From the NCBI RefSeq assembly GCF_918797505.1, contig NC_092796.1:32002098-32066097 (forward strand): a stretch of DNA of 64,000 nt. The letters are read 5' to 3'. Below the pieces are notes generated by a model. The model did no database searches. It was not told where the DNA came from and saw only the letters and a list, made by a program, of their open reading frames with translations. Origin of the DNA: Bemisia tabaci. Its lineage: Eukaryota > Arthropoda > Insecta > Hemiptera > Aleyrodidae. A program made the position numbers and the translations under genes. Below, piece after piece: positions 44,546 through 55,719 of the stretch (position 1 is its first letter; each line of letters begins with the position of its first letter).

Positions 44546-47261
44546 ATGTATTCTGACGTTGTCGTCGTAGATCCCGAAGAGTTAAATCGAGAGTTACCAG
44601 CCGGCAACAAAGGAAATGCCAAAAGCAAAGGTAAAGGGAAAGCTAAACCAGCGGCGAACACCTCGAACAAGAATAGAGGCAAAATCTTCACCACAGACGA
44701 AGTCGACTGCTTGTTGAGTTTAATTGACAAATACAAAGACATTGTGGAGTGCAAAATCACAGACGGAAAGACTTGGGAGGAGAAAAGAGCTCAATGGGAG
44801 AAGATAACCAGGGAATTCAATGCCTGTGGTTTCAGCGGACTCAGGACATCAAGCTGCCTACAAAACAAGTGGAGCATGCTGAAGGGGCAAACAAGAAAGG
44901 CATTGAGTGCTGAGAGGAAGACAGTAAAAGCAACAGGCGGTGGAGAGTACCGAGCGATAAAGATGACTCCTCAGTTGGAAGTAGTCGCACGGATTTGTGC
45001 CGAAGAGTCTATGACAGGAGAGCTAGAATCCCCGGACAATGACTCAAGTAAGTTTTTCTTTCTACAACCATTATTTATCAAATGTGTCCTCAATTGCTGA
45101 TTGATTATACAGTGCCGAACCTTTCTTAATTTGAGGCAAAACCGAACTGAGTATGCATGTAATGAAATGTGGCTTGTCTGCGTGAAAGATAATTTATTTA
45201 TCACCTCTGAATTCCTCCCTAGAAATCATGATTGAACTGCACAGCATATCCAGTAAGCAGTATATTTTTTTAGAAGGAATGAGTTTCAGCATTTTTGTAG
45301 GAGATGGCAGGAGGTTTACCCTACGTACCTGTATGCACCGCCAAAAGAATGAAACGTTACAGCTCCATCATGTTTTTGGATGGTCAAATTTAATTTAATG
45401 AGGCACTCCCAACTTAAAAATTTTTGCTTGGAATGTTCTCATCAATATGCAGGCATAATTTCGAAACACTGGTACCTTGTTGCGGATGATGAAGCATTGC
45501 AGGTGGGCGCTTGAAAATGTGGACGGCTAGAATGTTTTGCACCCCTGTAAATATTACTTCCTGATGTAAAAACTTCTGTTTTCTTCATGTGTATACTCCC
45601 TCCAAACAGTAGTTACAAAGCAACAATGAAGAAGACTTTCAACAACAAATTATGCCTTTTTAAATTATGCCTTAAAAAAATATCCTTTTTTTCATCCTCA
45701 GATATGCTACGTGCTCCTGCTCATTCCAACACCATCATGCAGAGAACCTCACAAGCTTCAATGATTCCCTCTCAGTCAAGTTGCTCATTGTCAGCGCTGT
45801 TGAGCTCAAGAGAAACAGCTGAAATCCAAACACCTAGAAATGTATCGTCATCCTCCAGGCCGACATTCTCACTCGCAAGTACGTCAAGTCAAAGTTGCAG
45901 CCCACCTGAGAACCAAGTAATAGTTGAAGCTGACTTCAGCGATGACTGTGAGGAACATGACACCTTTGATAATTTAATCCGTGAGGTGAGTAGTAGATAC
46001 TATAAATTTCTCTGAGTTGTGCTGTTGTCCTAGTATTGTAATTATTACTTTTGGGTAATTATTAATACGCCCTGCGCATTTCCTCCATAAAAGGGAAACC
46101 TTTGAACCTATACAATTGTTTTGTAGAGTTGCCGAATGTTCCCTACCCGTAAATTTTTAAAGGCAGCATTCCCAAACCCTGTGCCTTGTAAACAGTATTT
46201 CTCAAGCTTCTCGCCATAAGAAGCAGCATTTTTAACAGTTTCCTGTGGAGAAAGGCAATAATTCTTCTCCAAAACTTCTTGCTGCGGATTAATGAAGAAT
46301 CAAAACCACCACTGTCCTAGCATTTTTCAAAGAACCTAATTGCAACTGGCAGCTCGCTACTTAAGGCTCTCTGTACACCCCTGTTGATTTTTTTTTTCAA
46401 AGTTCTTCCGTCATGAAAGACAGTTGACAATTTGCCTCTACTGTAATTGCAATTTTGCTAACCAATGTTCGTTCTAATTTTTATAGGAAGAGTACAATGA
46501 CGCACATGACATGCAAGCTCCTGAGTCAGTTCCTGCTACACCAAATAACTGGTCTTCATACACACCGGCAATGCTGAGAGGACCGAAAAGTGCAGCTTTA
46601 ATTTCTAAAGGTAAAAAATCACAGACAGCATTCACAGATGCGAGAATCTTTTATTACTTTCTCTCCTTAATTTGCTCCTGTTCCTGGGAAATTTTAATAC
46701 TGGGTGGGAGACTGCTATAAAGCAAGTGGAATTTGAAATCAGACACTGGATGTTTTACTGTGAGTGGTTGTATCGCAAATAGCATAATATTAATCGGCCT
46801 TACGTAGAATGGAGTTTAGAATACCTTACAGGGCAATAGTACTTATTTCAGACATGTTTTCTCCCATTCCTGTTGCTTGGTTAAAATTTTCATTATGAAT
46901 ATTTAATTGTAACTGCTGGTCCCATTTTGTTTCAGAAACTCCGCGCAAAAGGAAGAATAACCATCGCTCGTATGATCTGCATAATGAGAATTTAGACGCA
47001 AAGAAAAGAATCATAACTTTGCAAGAGGAATATTATAAATCGTTGGTGCGACTGCAGGAGAAGGATGAAGAGATCAAAATCAAGGAGATGGATTACAGGA
47101 GAAGAGCACTGGAAATGAAAGAGGAGAGGCATGCATTGAAAATGAGTAAAATTAAGGAACTTTATGATATGAAGATGAATAATGAAGAGAAATTGTACAG
47201 ACTGAAACTGAATTGTGTGTTACGAGAAAGCCAGAAAGGAAACAGAGGGCAGGAAAATTAA
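44546..47261 (+). CDS. Harbinger Myb/SANT-like DNA-binding protein
   Basis: Four exons: 44,546-45,047, 45,702-45,985, 46,487-46,610 and 46,936-47,261. Every intron starts GT and ends AG, and the frame stays open, giving 411 aa. Residues 20-45 are a Lys/Gly-rich basic stretch, a likely nuclear signal. Residues about 44-120 form a Myb/SANT-type domain (FTTDEVDCLLSLIDKY, then W77, W84 and NKWSMLK at 107-113) like those of zeste-type and Harbinger partner proteins. The middle is Ser/Pro-rich and acidic. The last about 90 residues (LQEEYYKSLVRLQEKDEEIK onward) are a long charged coiled coil for oligomerisation. Known role in the superfamily: nuclear import and DNA targeting of the transposase. The start ATG follows a non-coding AT-rich leader. 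Exon borders are read by eye; the family call is strong, exact splicing moderately so. Confidence 0.85.
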
Positions 47262-49223
47262 CTGTCTTGCAATACCCAATGCCTGAGTGTAAATGACATC
47301 TCCTGACTAAACTCAAACTGAAAGCCTGATCATGATTGTTTTCAGCTTTGCTTTGAAATGTCATGTTGCACTTATGATATTTTTCTCATATGTTCCTCTC
47401 GTTTCTTACTGAGAAAATTTTGCATTCACTCTTAATTTTAAGCTATTTTTTTCCTGCCTCTCCCTCATGAGTAAGCCTATATATTATTTATTCTGTTTTT
47501 AGTAAGTTTTGTATAATACCATGTTAATCCACTGACATCCACAGAATCTGTCATACTTAATTTCATTTTTTTGGTCATTAATAGATTCTTGGCCACATCA
47601 TTAGACTGATAAACGAAACATATGTTTCCTCGTAGTTGTAAGGCTCTATTTCATTTGTTTTTTGGAGATGCAAAAGTGGCCTAAAAGTGATACCCTCCAT
47701 GTGTGATATTTTTTCATGTTACGCTTATGATTAATTTTTTTAAGTTCCTCTTGTTTTACGCTTAGGTAAAATTGCCAATCCATTATTTTTCTGTAAATGT
47801 TACCATTACGCCTCTAATCACTGATTTTGCAATTATGTGCACTAAAATCTGAGTATTAAGGAGGGTTACGCTATGATGGCAGCAATCTCTTTCTTGGTGC
47901 GCTTCCAGGTTCTCATTATGCTTCCTTCATTAGTCGTCTCCCGTCCCGGTTTAGATCTGAAGACGTAGGAAAGTAGTTTATCTTTGAAAGGCAGTACGTC
48001 TTGAATTGAATGTAGAATCTTAAATCATTTCTATTTTATTAAGTTTCTAGTCGTAAGTTATCGTGAAAGTAGTCAATTATTCAGTTCAAAAAACCTAACT
48101 CTCATACAAATGGATTATATATTAGGCAGAGCACTATTCTGAAAGACCTGACGGTGATCTCATGTTTCTGCAATACTCGTCTGCGGTGTTAAGTTTATAG
48201 TGCTTGAGATGTTTTCCTTCGATTTTGTTTTTATATTTTACCAGTATCTATGGTCTTTTCTTAAATTTATTTTGGCTTCTATTTATGTTCATTTATTTTA
48301 GTTATATTTATCTATTTTTTTATATTTGTTTTATTCATTTATTTATTTTTGTTATATTTCAACAGTTTTAACTATTTATTTATATTTATTCATTTTATCT
48401 TTATTTTTGTTTCTGTTTATTTATAATTATTTATGATCTTAAAAGTTTATTGCCAGTTTACTGCAACTTATTATTCTGGATAGTGCATTCTACGCAGGTT
48501 TTTTGAAGAAACCTTAGTTCATCAAATCGCTCAAGTTGTTAATGCATTCATTAATATTCCCAAGTTGTAAACGCGTTAATTAATATTCTTAAGTTGTAAA
48601 TGCGTTCATTAATATTCTTAAGTTGTAAATGCGTTCATTAATATTCTTAAGTTGTAAATGCGTTCATTATTAAACATTAAATTCCTCTACATAAATTATC
48701 TTTCTTTTTAATCTTGTTTGAAAGGACTGCAACAGAACCTGCTTTCTACTTGATCAGCGATTCAAGATAAGAATATTATGCAAACATTCAAGCAACCCTC
48801 TAAGAAATTTATTAATTTAGTATCAGGTAGTTTTGCGGTTATTAAGGCCAGCTTTGCTAATATGTTACTCAGTTATTGCCTGATATGCTTTTAATTCATG
48901 ACAGTAGGAAGTGGCAAATCTAACAACATTCATGAACGGTATTATTCAGTTTATTTAAGTAGTTGAGATCATTACCATATTTTTTCTACAAGAAATAAGA
49001 ATAGACTATTAAATAAGTATGTTACAAAAATTCAATAAAAAGGGTTGTAACTTGAAGTTCTTAAGAAATAAAACAATAAAAAATTACACAACATAAACAA
49101 ATTACAAACAATTACAATACAACACGCTAAAGTAATTTACAGCAGAGAAAAGAAGACTTAGGCATATATGCCTGGATCGCGCCTTCATTGAATTGGTGCT
49201 ACTAGATACCTTGCATACTGTAC
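47262..49223. other. Intergenic region of the Harbinger element
   Basis: AT-rich, with no coding frame. It holds TTTATTTATATTT low-complexity DNA (48,260-48,430) and the 29-bp minisatellite. The convergent genes' 3' ends fall here; TTTATT at 48,950-48,955 is a possible minus-strand AATAAA polyadenylation signal. Confidence 0.6.
48535..48672 (+). repeat. 29-bp minisatellite within the Harbinger element
   Basis: About 4.5 units of ATTAATATTCTTAAGTTGTA plus AATGCGTTC. The first two are diverged and the last three nearly identical. Confidence 0.85.
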
Positions 49224-51061
49224 CTAGATCAATGTGGTAAACCAATCATTGATAAGGGCTTGACGTACACGATATCGAGGATTTCGTTCATTAGGGTCAG
49301 GGACAATGAGAGGATTTGCTTGATCAAATTCAGTTTGTTCTTGTGGTATGATCACTGTTGGATCTACGGGCGGCTGTTCGTCTTTGTTTAATATAGCAAT
49401 ATTATGCAGAATGGCACAGGCAACAATGAAAAAATTGTTCTTGAAGAATGTTCTTTTCCTGAGACGTATGCCAACTGATAAGATAGGAAATCTCCTTTTC
49501 CATACCCCAAACAGCCGTTCAATACTTTGCCTGGTTCTAACTATACTTTCGTTGTACAATTGTGCTGCCTCTGAGTTAGGGTTCGTAACTGGTGTCAGAA
49601 TGTACGACCTGGTTTCGTAGCCGGTATCCCCTACAATAGCATCAGTTCCGAAATCACCTTGCTCAAACCGTTGTTCCACAGAGGAGCCGTTGAAAATTGT
49701 CTGGTCATGTGATGCTCCGGGCCATCTGCATACTATGTCCTGAATTAACAGCGTTGGGCCACCTATCACCTGGACATTTTTTGAGAACCAACCTTTCCTG
49801 TTTCTGTAAATTTCTGATGTCGGTCCACCTGTAATCAGAAAGAGCCCATAGGATTAATGAATAGGCAATAATTTTCATCTTCAACATTTCTAGATTTCCC
49901 TGATTTTTGGACGAGACAATTCAGTAAATGATATTCTCAAATTCTCTATCTTTCACAAACTTTCAAACAAAACATTAAATTCAAAATGATTTTCAAACAA
50001 TTTACATGATATTTGCTACATTTGTATGGAATATGCCTTGATTTTCTCTGGTCACAAATAAATCAGAGCCCCAGGTTTCCCTGGCCTCCAGAGCCCTTGT
50101 GTAACAAGGATAGCTTGTGAAAACCTACATTTAATAGTGCATCATCTGTTACTTACCTACAGACTGAATGCGAACATGAGTGCAATCAATGGCGCCAATA
50201 CATCTGGGAAACCGTGCCATATCAAAAAACTCTGAGCGAGCAACAGCACGTTCTTCCTCACTGGTGGGCATTTTAATGTATTGATTCCTCAATGAAACAA
50301 TAGCCTGGGAGACTTGCCAGACAATGACTTCCACTGAGGACTTGCTGACACCAATAAAGTCACCCGTTGATACAAGGAAGCATCCTGTAGCAAAGAACCG
50401 CAGGGTGAGGAGAAGTCGATTCATGGGAGTAATAGGATTATTCCTGAAACAAGAAACAGACAATATGCTCGTTATATTGTGTTTAAATTATTTGACACAG
50501 GAGTTAAACTGACTAGAAGGGCAATTAAAGAACATTATTATATGCTTCACAGTCATTATGAAATCTGTTCCTTCTTGCGACAGCTTTACACATTATAGCA
50601 TTAGCTTTTTTGGTACGTGCACGCCATAATCAAACCACTGACTCAGTTTTGGGAAAACTCATTTAGAGGTTGCAAGCTGATTTCTTCCAGGTTTACTTAA
50701 TAAACTTTCAGAGGCCCCTGCGGTGAATGGAACGGTAAGGTAAAGTTCCTGCAGTTCAAGGTTTACTCATAGGCAATGTGATGAGTACATTTACATGCAA
50801 TGCGTTTCCAATGAGATCATAAATCTGAAATATAGAGTGGGTTACTAACCTGTCAGTTCGAGTTCGGATCATGGGCTCAATTTGGGCGAGTAGCAAGGCC
50901 ACTGTTTCTTTCCTCAAGCGAAACCGCATGAAAAATTGAGGTTCGCTCAATAAGTCAAAATAATTCACTTGGGCCCTTCGGAGGGCAGGTCTCCGCGGAA
51001 TGTATACATACTCTTCCTCGTCATCTGAGGAGCTGACAAACTCATCATAGAGAGCCAACAT
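49224..51061 (-). CDS. HARBI1-like DDE transposase
   Basis: Three exons on the minus strand: 51,061-50,850, 50,443-50,157 and 49,828-49,224. All have GT-AG borders and an open frame, giving 367 aa, a normal length for this family. It cuts and joins transposon ends in the nucleus. The N-terminus (MLALYDEFVSSSDDEEEY) is acidic. Residues 71-107 (R-N-N-P...LLLTLRFFATG...GVSKSS) are the helix-turn-helix-like start of the HARBI1 core. The RNRKGWFSKNVQ (175-186) and RWPGASHDQTIF (201-212) signatures follow. The likely catalytic triad is D157 (IGAIDCTHVRI), D234 (VGDTGY) and E270 (SIERLFG). The ATG at 51,061 is the first in frame; an upstream TTG at 51,091 is not needed. No stop or frameshift was seen. 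Activity itself is not shown. Confidence 0.9.
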
Positions 51062-51234
51062 TTTCAAACTTAAATTATTAGAGAAAGTCAAACCACAAAA
51101 TTATTAACGAATATCAAAACAGCAGATCACGCCAACAGCCGTAAGAACCAAAACATAACATCCAATGTGAAAAAAGTGAGGTTGTAAAATGGTCTCAACC
51201 TCAAGTTGAAGACTCGACAGCCAGAAAAAGTAGC

Positions 51235-51345
51235 AGTTGAGTAACAGATGGTCAACGGGAACTCAACTGATGGTTGAAAATTGACAAGACACGTCAACCG
51301 GTAGTTGACGGTCAACAGCTACTCAACTGGTAGTTGACGCTTGTG
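51235..51345 (-). promoter_or_regulatory. Right subterminal palindrome cluster
   Basis: GTTGAGTAACAG, GGTCAACGGGAACTCAACTG, CCGGTAGTTGACGGTCAACA and CTCAACTGGTAGTTGACG carry the same TCAAC/GTTGA cores as the left cluster. This region also lies upstream of the transposase start, so it may act in its promoter. Confidence 0.5.
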
Positions 51346-51361
51346 ACAGGAACGGCCCTTA

Positions 51362-51370
51362 GCACGGCAG
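51362..51370. repeat. TGCCGTGC MITE, right tip beyond the Harbinger element
   Basis: GCACGGCAG completes the MITE split at 44,187. Confidence 0.75.
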
Positions 51371-51384
51371 ACTTGCTCATTCAA

Positions 51385-51640
51385 CTTTCCGAAACGGAGC
51401 AATCAAGTTATGATATCGGTGGAAGCGAAACGGCCCAGACCGGGACCTGATGAGAGCATGATGCATCACAATCGGAGCATTATTTACTCAACAGTCCGGC
51501 TCTTTGTTTAGGACCCGCGCCTGCGCGACACGGACGACCGACAGGAGACCGCGCTGGACGAGGACCGTGGAACGCGGACCACGCGAACCGTGAGAGAGAT
51601 ACGGAGATTAGGATCGGAATCCAATCCAGCAACAATTTCA
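51385..51640. other. CpG-rich, repeat-free island
   Basis: Dense CpG (51,505-51,595) in unique sequence, with GCATTATTTACTC nearby. No domain recognised. Candidate regulatory island. Confidence 0.3.
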
Positions 51641-51720
51641 ATGAATAAGTACTGAGTCACGATATAAAATGATTTCACTCCGTTGTCACAGCCACCACTA
51701 CCGCGCCGAGGACAAAACGT

Positions 51721-51935
51721 CTTAAGTACACCCGAACGTTGCCGAAATTCCGGTGAGGAAAATCGAATTACCGCGATCAGAATCAAATTTCCCGCCTCGA
51801 ATTTTCTCCAGGATTTCGGGCATTATTAATTCCGACAGGCTAAACATTTTCGAAGGAAAATATGAATAAATTCGTGGGCAATTATAATTTTTTTTCGGGG
51901 AAATTTGGCAATCTTAGGATGTTGGGACGGTGTTT
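51721..51935. repeat. TGCCGTGC MITE, diverged copy
   Basis: TTCGAAGGAAAATATGAATA, AATTCGTGGGCAATT and GGGAAATTTGGCAATC are in the family order. Ends poorly preserved. Confidence 0.45.
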
Positions 51936-52539
51936 TTACTGGGCAGTGCGCTCCGCTCTCTCGGAACCGAAATTAAAACCAAAACAGTTTCCAAACAAAG
52001 TTAAACAATGGATTATTAGCGAATATTGTGACGTCAGAGCCCAGGTGAGTCGCGTTTTGATTGGCAGCTTGACGGTAGCTCCTTCCAGTGGCGACTAATA
52101 AGAAGTGCGTAAAGCATCTGGCAAGCAGACGAATTACCGCCTCCTCGCTCACAGAATTGAATGCAATTCCCGAATCTTTGGTGCATAACTTCAATATTTT
52201 AATAGTCTCGCCTTCCTTTTCGGCTTTTCCGTCTCTATTTTTTCGTTACTTCCTCTCTATCAAATCCTGTTATTTTTTCGCCCAGTGTTGGTCGTTCACG
52301 TACGTTCACACATTCGGGAAAAGCGCCACCGTGAAATTATCTGGACAAAGTGTCACCGTGAAATTACTGAATATAACGGCGATCCGAATTATTTCCCTCA
52401 GGGTCCCATTACTCAAAAATCCATGATCGTGTGTTCTTTCGGATATTACGCGCTTGACCGACATAAATCGATCGAAATATAAAAACGTGATCTGATCAAC
52501 ACCGATTCGATCGAAGAAATGTGATCGACACGCACGGCT

Positions 52540-52760
52540 TTGTCGATCGATTCCCGGCTTCTTAGATCAATTCACAAGTTTGTCGATCAATTTACGGCTT
52601 TTATCGATCGATTCTTGGATTTTCTCGATCGATTCACAGATTTGTCGATCGATTCACAAATTTGTCGATCGATTCACGGGTTTGTCGATCGATTCACGGG
52701 TTTGTCAATCAATTTACGGGTTTATAAATTGTTTCACGGATGTGTCGATCGATTCAGGAG
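52540..52760 (+). repeat. 20-bp minisatellite with TCGATCGA cores
   Basis: About eleven tandem units of the form TTTGTCGATCGATTCACGGG, varying mostly in the last bases. Each full unit contains the self-complementary TCGATCGA. Frames over it are artefacts. Confidence 0.88.
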
Positions 52761-52965
52761 GGAAAATGATGGGCTACCTATAAATGAACTACATTTTACA
52801 ATCATGAACTATTTGTAAAATTACTGGCTTAATTTAAAAACAACGTATTTATCATTAGTTTCCCTATAGACATTTTACGAATACACATATTACTACGAAT
52901 TACTTACCTATTTTTACAATGCAACAACCCGCTTTCACAAGTAGGGTAGTTTTATTTTCTCTTCG

Positions 52966-53262
52966 TCTTCTTTGTCCATCGCTGTGTCTATCAATTTCTA
53001 TAATCAATCCGCAGTTCGTATTGAGCACAGAAGTTTTTAGTCATAGGAACTTAACTATACATATAAGTTCAATTGTTGAATTTTTATCAAATGACCCTAT
53101 AGACAAAAGAGACAAAAGGATAATGGAGTGATCCTCTTGATGGAAACGGATGGTTGCTGTTAAAACCTGATAAAAACACTCATTTCCACCAGTAGATCCC
53201 TCTATTTTCCCTTTGCCTCTTTGTCCATAGCTTTGTCTATCAATTCCAAGAATCAGCCCGCT
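52966..53262. repeat. GCGGGCTGATT MITE pieces
   Basis: CTTCGTCTTCTTTGTCCATC then ATCAATTTCTATAATCAATC, and at 53,097-53,262 a rearranged copy with ATCAATTCCAAGAATCAGCC. Confidence 0.55.
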
Positions 53263-53309
53263 GGAGTATAAAAGTGAGAGAGCCATGAGGAAGAGCAGTA
53301 TTTCACCAG

Positions 53310-53487
53310 TGGGGTGGCCGAGTGGAAAAATCGATGAAGAGTTGATTGTTTAAACGATGGAATTTGTCACCTGAGGGCGCCCGCGTGACACACACCCTAG
53401 AGGTCCTCGGGGGAGATAATCGTGCCATTTTTCACGGGTGGGCGGGGCGGGGCGCCGGAGAGAACAAAACAATAATGACTTGTCGAG
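53310..53487. other. CpG-rich stretch
   Basis: Unique GC-rich DNA just upstream of a hAT MITE. The 201-codon open frame beginning at 53,346 runs through the MITE and is not called. Confidence 0.35.
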
Positions 53488-53495
53488 ATCTGGAA

Positions 53496-53664
53496 CGGTG
53501 GCGCGGCGTGGCGTGTTTTGCGATACGTCGATTGATATGCCATTTAAACCTATGGAAAGGGATCGATAAACATGGTGTTCGCAGCGAACACCTTAATAAT
53601 CGATTCTTTACCGTAGCTTCAAATGGAGGAATGTCGATGATCGATCATTCACGCCACGCCACTG
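53496..53664. repeat. hAT MITE (CAGTGGCGTGGCG family), perfect 8-bp duplication
   Basis: ATCTGGAA flanks both sides (53,488-53,495; 53,665-53,672). Ends CGGTGGCGCGGCGTGGCGTG and TTCACGCCACGCCACTG. Left tip has one substitution from CAGTGGCG. Confidence 0.9.
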
Positions 53665-53689
53665 ATCTGGAACATCGAGGCTCGAGTAC

Positions 53690-53955
53690 TCACGTCGGCC
53701 GGGGCACGCGAAGCGGGAAAATAAAAAAATGCCGCTCATTATTAAGTTGTCTCGGCGGCGAATCAGATAATAACAATATTAAAATCATAAATGAACCGAG
53801 TGGCATATATGACGTACGAGCGATACAGCGTTGTCTGTTTTACCAATCAGTTATGGCTCTCACACTTAAACAATGGACTCTCGCGAAGTTGAACCACGGT
53901 CGAAATGAAGTCGTTTTATTCGGTCCTTCGCTCCCTAGACAGCGCCTTTAGCGGC
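53690..53955. other. Repeat-free island with AT-core motifs
   Basis: A CpG-rich start, then GCTCATTATTAAGTTG, AATCAGATAATAACAATATT and TAAAATCATAAATGAACC: homeodomain and forkhead-like sites inside unique DNA. Candidate enhancer; speculative. Confidence 0.3.
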
Positions 53956-54497
53956 GTTATAAAAACCTACTTTGAAGAAGGATTCATGGCTCATGGTGGA
54001 GAAGAAAGGCTGCTTAAGTCGAAGCACATTTGGAGAACCCGACGATAATCGATTTTATGCGTTGAAAATCAAGAGAAACGAGCGATTTTGAAAGAGAGAC
54101 ACGTTCCAAAAAAAAGATTTCTGATGGCGTGGCGTTTCTATATATTTGAAGAAAGTACAGAGGTAAGAGCTTCAAAATCTATGCATTTTGATGTATTTCC
54201 GCTGAGTTGTTGAAATTGAAGTTCACTCAATAAATTCAAAAATTTTAATCGATTATTGAAAAATATGGGAATGATTCTTGAACAATATCAACGATTACTT
54301 CAAAGGTAATCAAAGATTTTTTTTTTTTTTTAATCACATTGGTTACTGATTTTCGAGCTTATTTCTCGCTATAAGCTTGAAGCAGATGTGACGAAAAGTC
54401 GCTTAAGTCCTCGGTCTTTCGACGATTTGATTCAGCGAGTTATTATTGCTCAGAAAAATAACTTAGCGCTGAGTCCTTACACTGAAGGTAGCGCCAA

Positions 54498-54568
54498 GGG
54501 GCTGAACCCTACAGCTTTTAGGGCTGGACCCTACAGCCTTTAAGGCTGGACCCTAAAGCTGCAAGGCT
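54498..54568 (+). repeat. About 22-bp minisatellite, GGCTGGACCCTACAGC
   Basis: Three imperfect tandem units of GGCTG(G/A)ACCCTA(C/A)AGC plus TTTTA-type tails. Confidence 0.8.
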
Positions 54569-54984
54569 CAGTAATACTACTTGGGGTCTGCCACATTCCA
54601 TCTCGGCCCTGGTACCAGTTCTAAGGTCCGGGCCCCGTGAATGCCAACCCCCTCCCCTCGCAACCCGCCCTCTTAAGACCAGAAAAATAATTTGTAATAT
54701 CGTAAGATTAGAACGAAAATGAAGTAAATGAAGTAAATAAATTAATTTCGAGGAGAGAAGTGTATTCACGTTCAAAAAAGAATTTATGCACTAAAAATCT
54801 TGAAAATAGATAGAAACCCTCACAGAAGTAAGAAGAATTCTACAGTGCCCCAGGGTGTTTTTGAAAATTTATCGACCTTTTTCGAGATTTTTAGGGTAAA
54901 TTTTTCACTTTTCCTTACGAGACGATGTGAATTTGAAGTAATGTGTCACGAGGCACGGGCCCGGTACCAGGGACCCAGTATCCC

Positions 54985-55070
54985 CACCCTTGTGGCGGAC
55001 CTGATAGGAATCGCTCTTTTCTCTTATTCGTCCATGGATTTGTCTATAAACTAGAGTATCTTTATAGGGA
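54985..55070 (-). repeat. GCGGGCTGATT MITE, small fragment
   Basis: GGAATCGCTCTTTTCTCTTA followed by GTCCATGGATTTGTCTATAA resembles the family arm. Weak match. Confidence 0.35.
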
Positions 55071-55197
55071 GAGTATGGACAACTCGAAGATTTAGAGGTT
55101 AGGCTTGATCAGGTCATGTAGCTCTTGGGGCCCAAAAGGACAACCAACCTATGAAATCGAATTATTCGGTGGTACTAATTTTCACAATTATACTGCC

Positions 55198-55423
55198 CAC
55201 TGGAAAAAAAAAACACATTGGATCTAGAGTCCAGACTCTTAAAAACAGACAAGAAAAAGTACTCTTGATTCAATCAGAATCTAGCTTAAATCAAGAACCA
55301 AGCCTCTTAATTTAAGCGGATTTCGTTTTGATTCAAGCAAAAATCCGATTGAATCAAGAGTATTTTTTCTTGTCAATGTTTTCAAGAGTCTGGACTCTAG
55401 ATCCAATGTGTTTTTTCCCAGTG
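55198..55423. repeat. CACTGGAAAAA MITE copy
   Basis: Ends CACTGGAAAAAAAAAACACA and GTGTTTTTTCCCAGTG. Nearly identical to 33,838-34,067. Flanked by CC, not TA. Confidence 0.85.
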
Positions 55424-55719
55424 CCCGTCGTTTCATAAATTATAAAAGCACGTATAAAACTTTGATTGCGCATAAATTTTCTCAGTTTCAAAGTCTTAAT
55501 CCTAAAAGACGCTTGTTTACAATGCACTGTTGGCTATATTGATTAATCTTTCAAATGTGTAGGTTGGCAGCGGCACTCTCCTAGTGATTTTCGTTTTACA
55601 CGTTGTCGCTCTTTTGGGCCACGAGAGCTCCATAATTCGTGTTGTCCATACTCTTTAAAGGTACTCTTCTATAAACTTCCAGAGACTCTGCACAGGGGAT
55701 TATGGTTTGGGATTATGAT

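Larger units (their letters stand above)
44188..51358. mobile_element. Complete PIF/Harbinger transposon
   Basis: 7171 bp. Perfect 15-bp terminal inverted repeats (GGGCCGTTCCTGTCA and its inverse) are flanked by TTA at 44,185-44,187 and 51,359-51,361, the TWA-type duplication typical of this superfamily. Two convergent genes lie inside: a Myb/SANT-like protein (plus strand, 44,546-47,261) and a HARBI1-like DDE transposase (minus strand, 49,224-51,061). About 350 bp at each end are non-coding and hold TCAAC/GTTGA palindromes. Between the genes, about 2 kb of AT-rich sequence holds a 29-bp minisatellite. Both reading frames are intact, so it may be autonomous. It is inserted in a MITE, whose unfilled site is visible in a sister copy at 32,395. 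Confidence 0.93.

Noticed and set aside
53346..53951. 201-codon frame
   Set aside because: Runs through a hAT MITE with a target duplication and has no recognisable domain.
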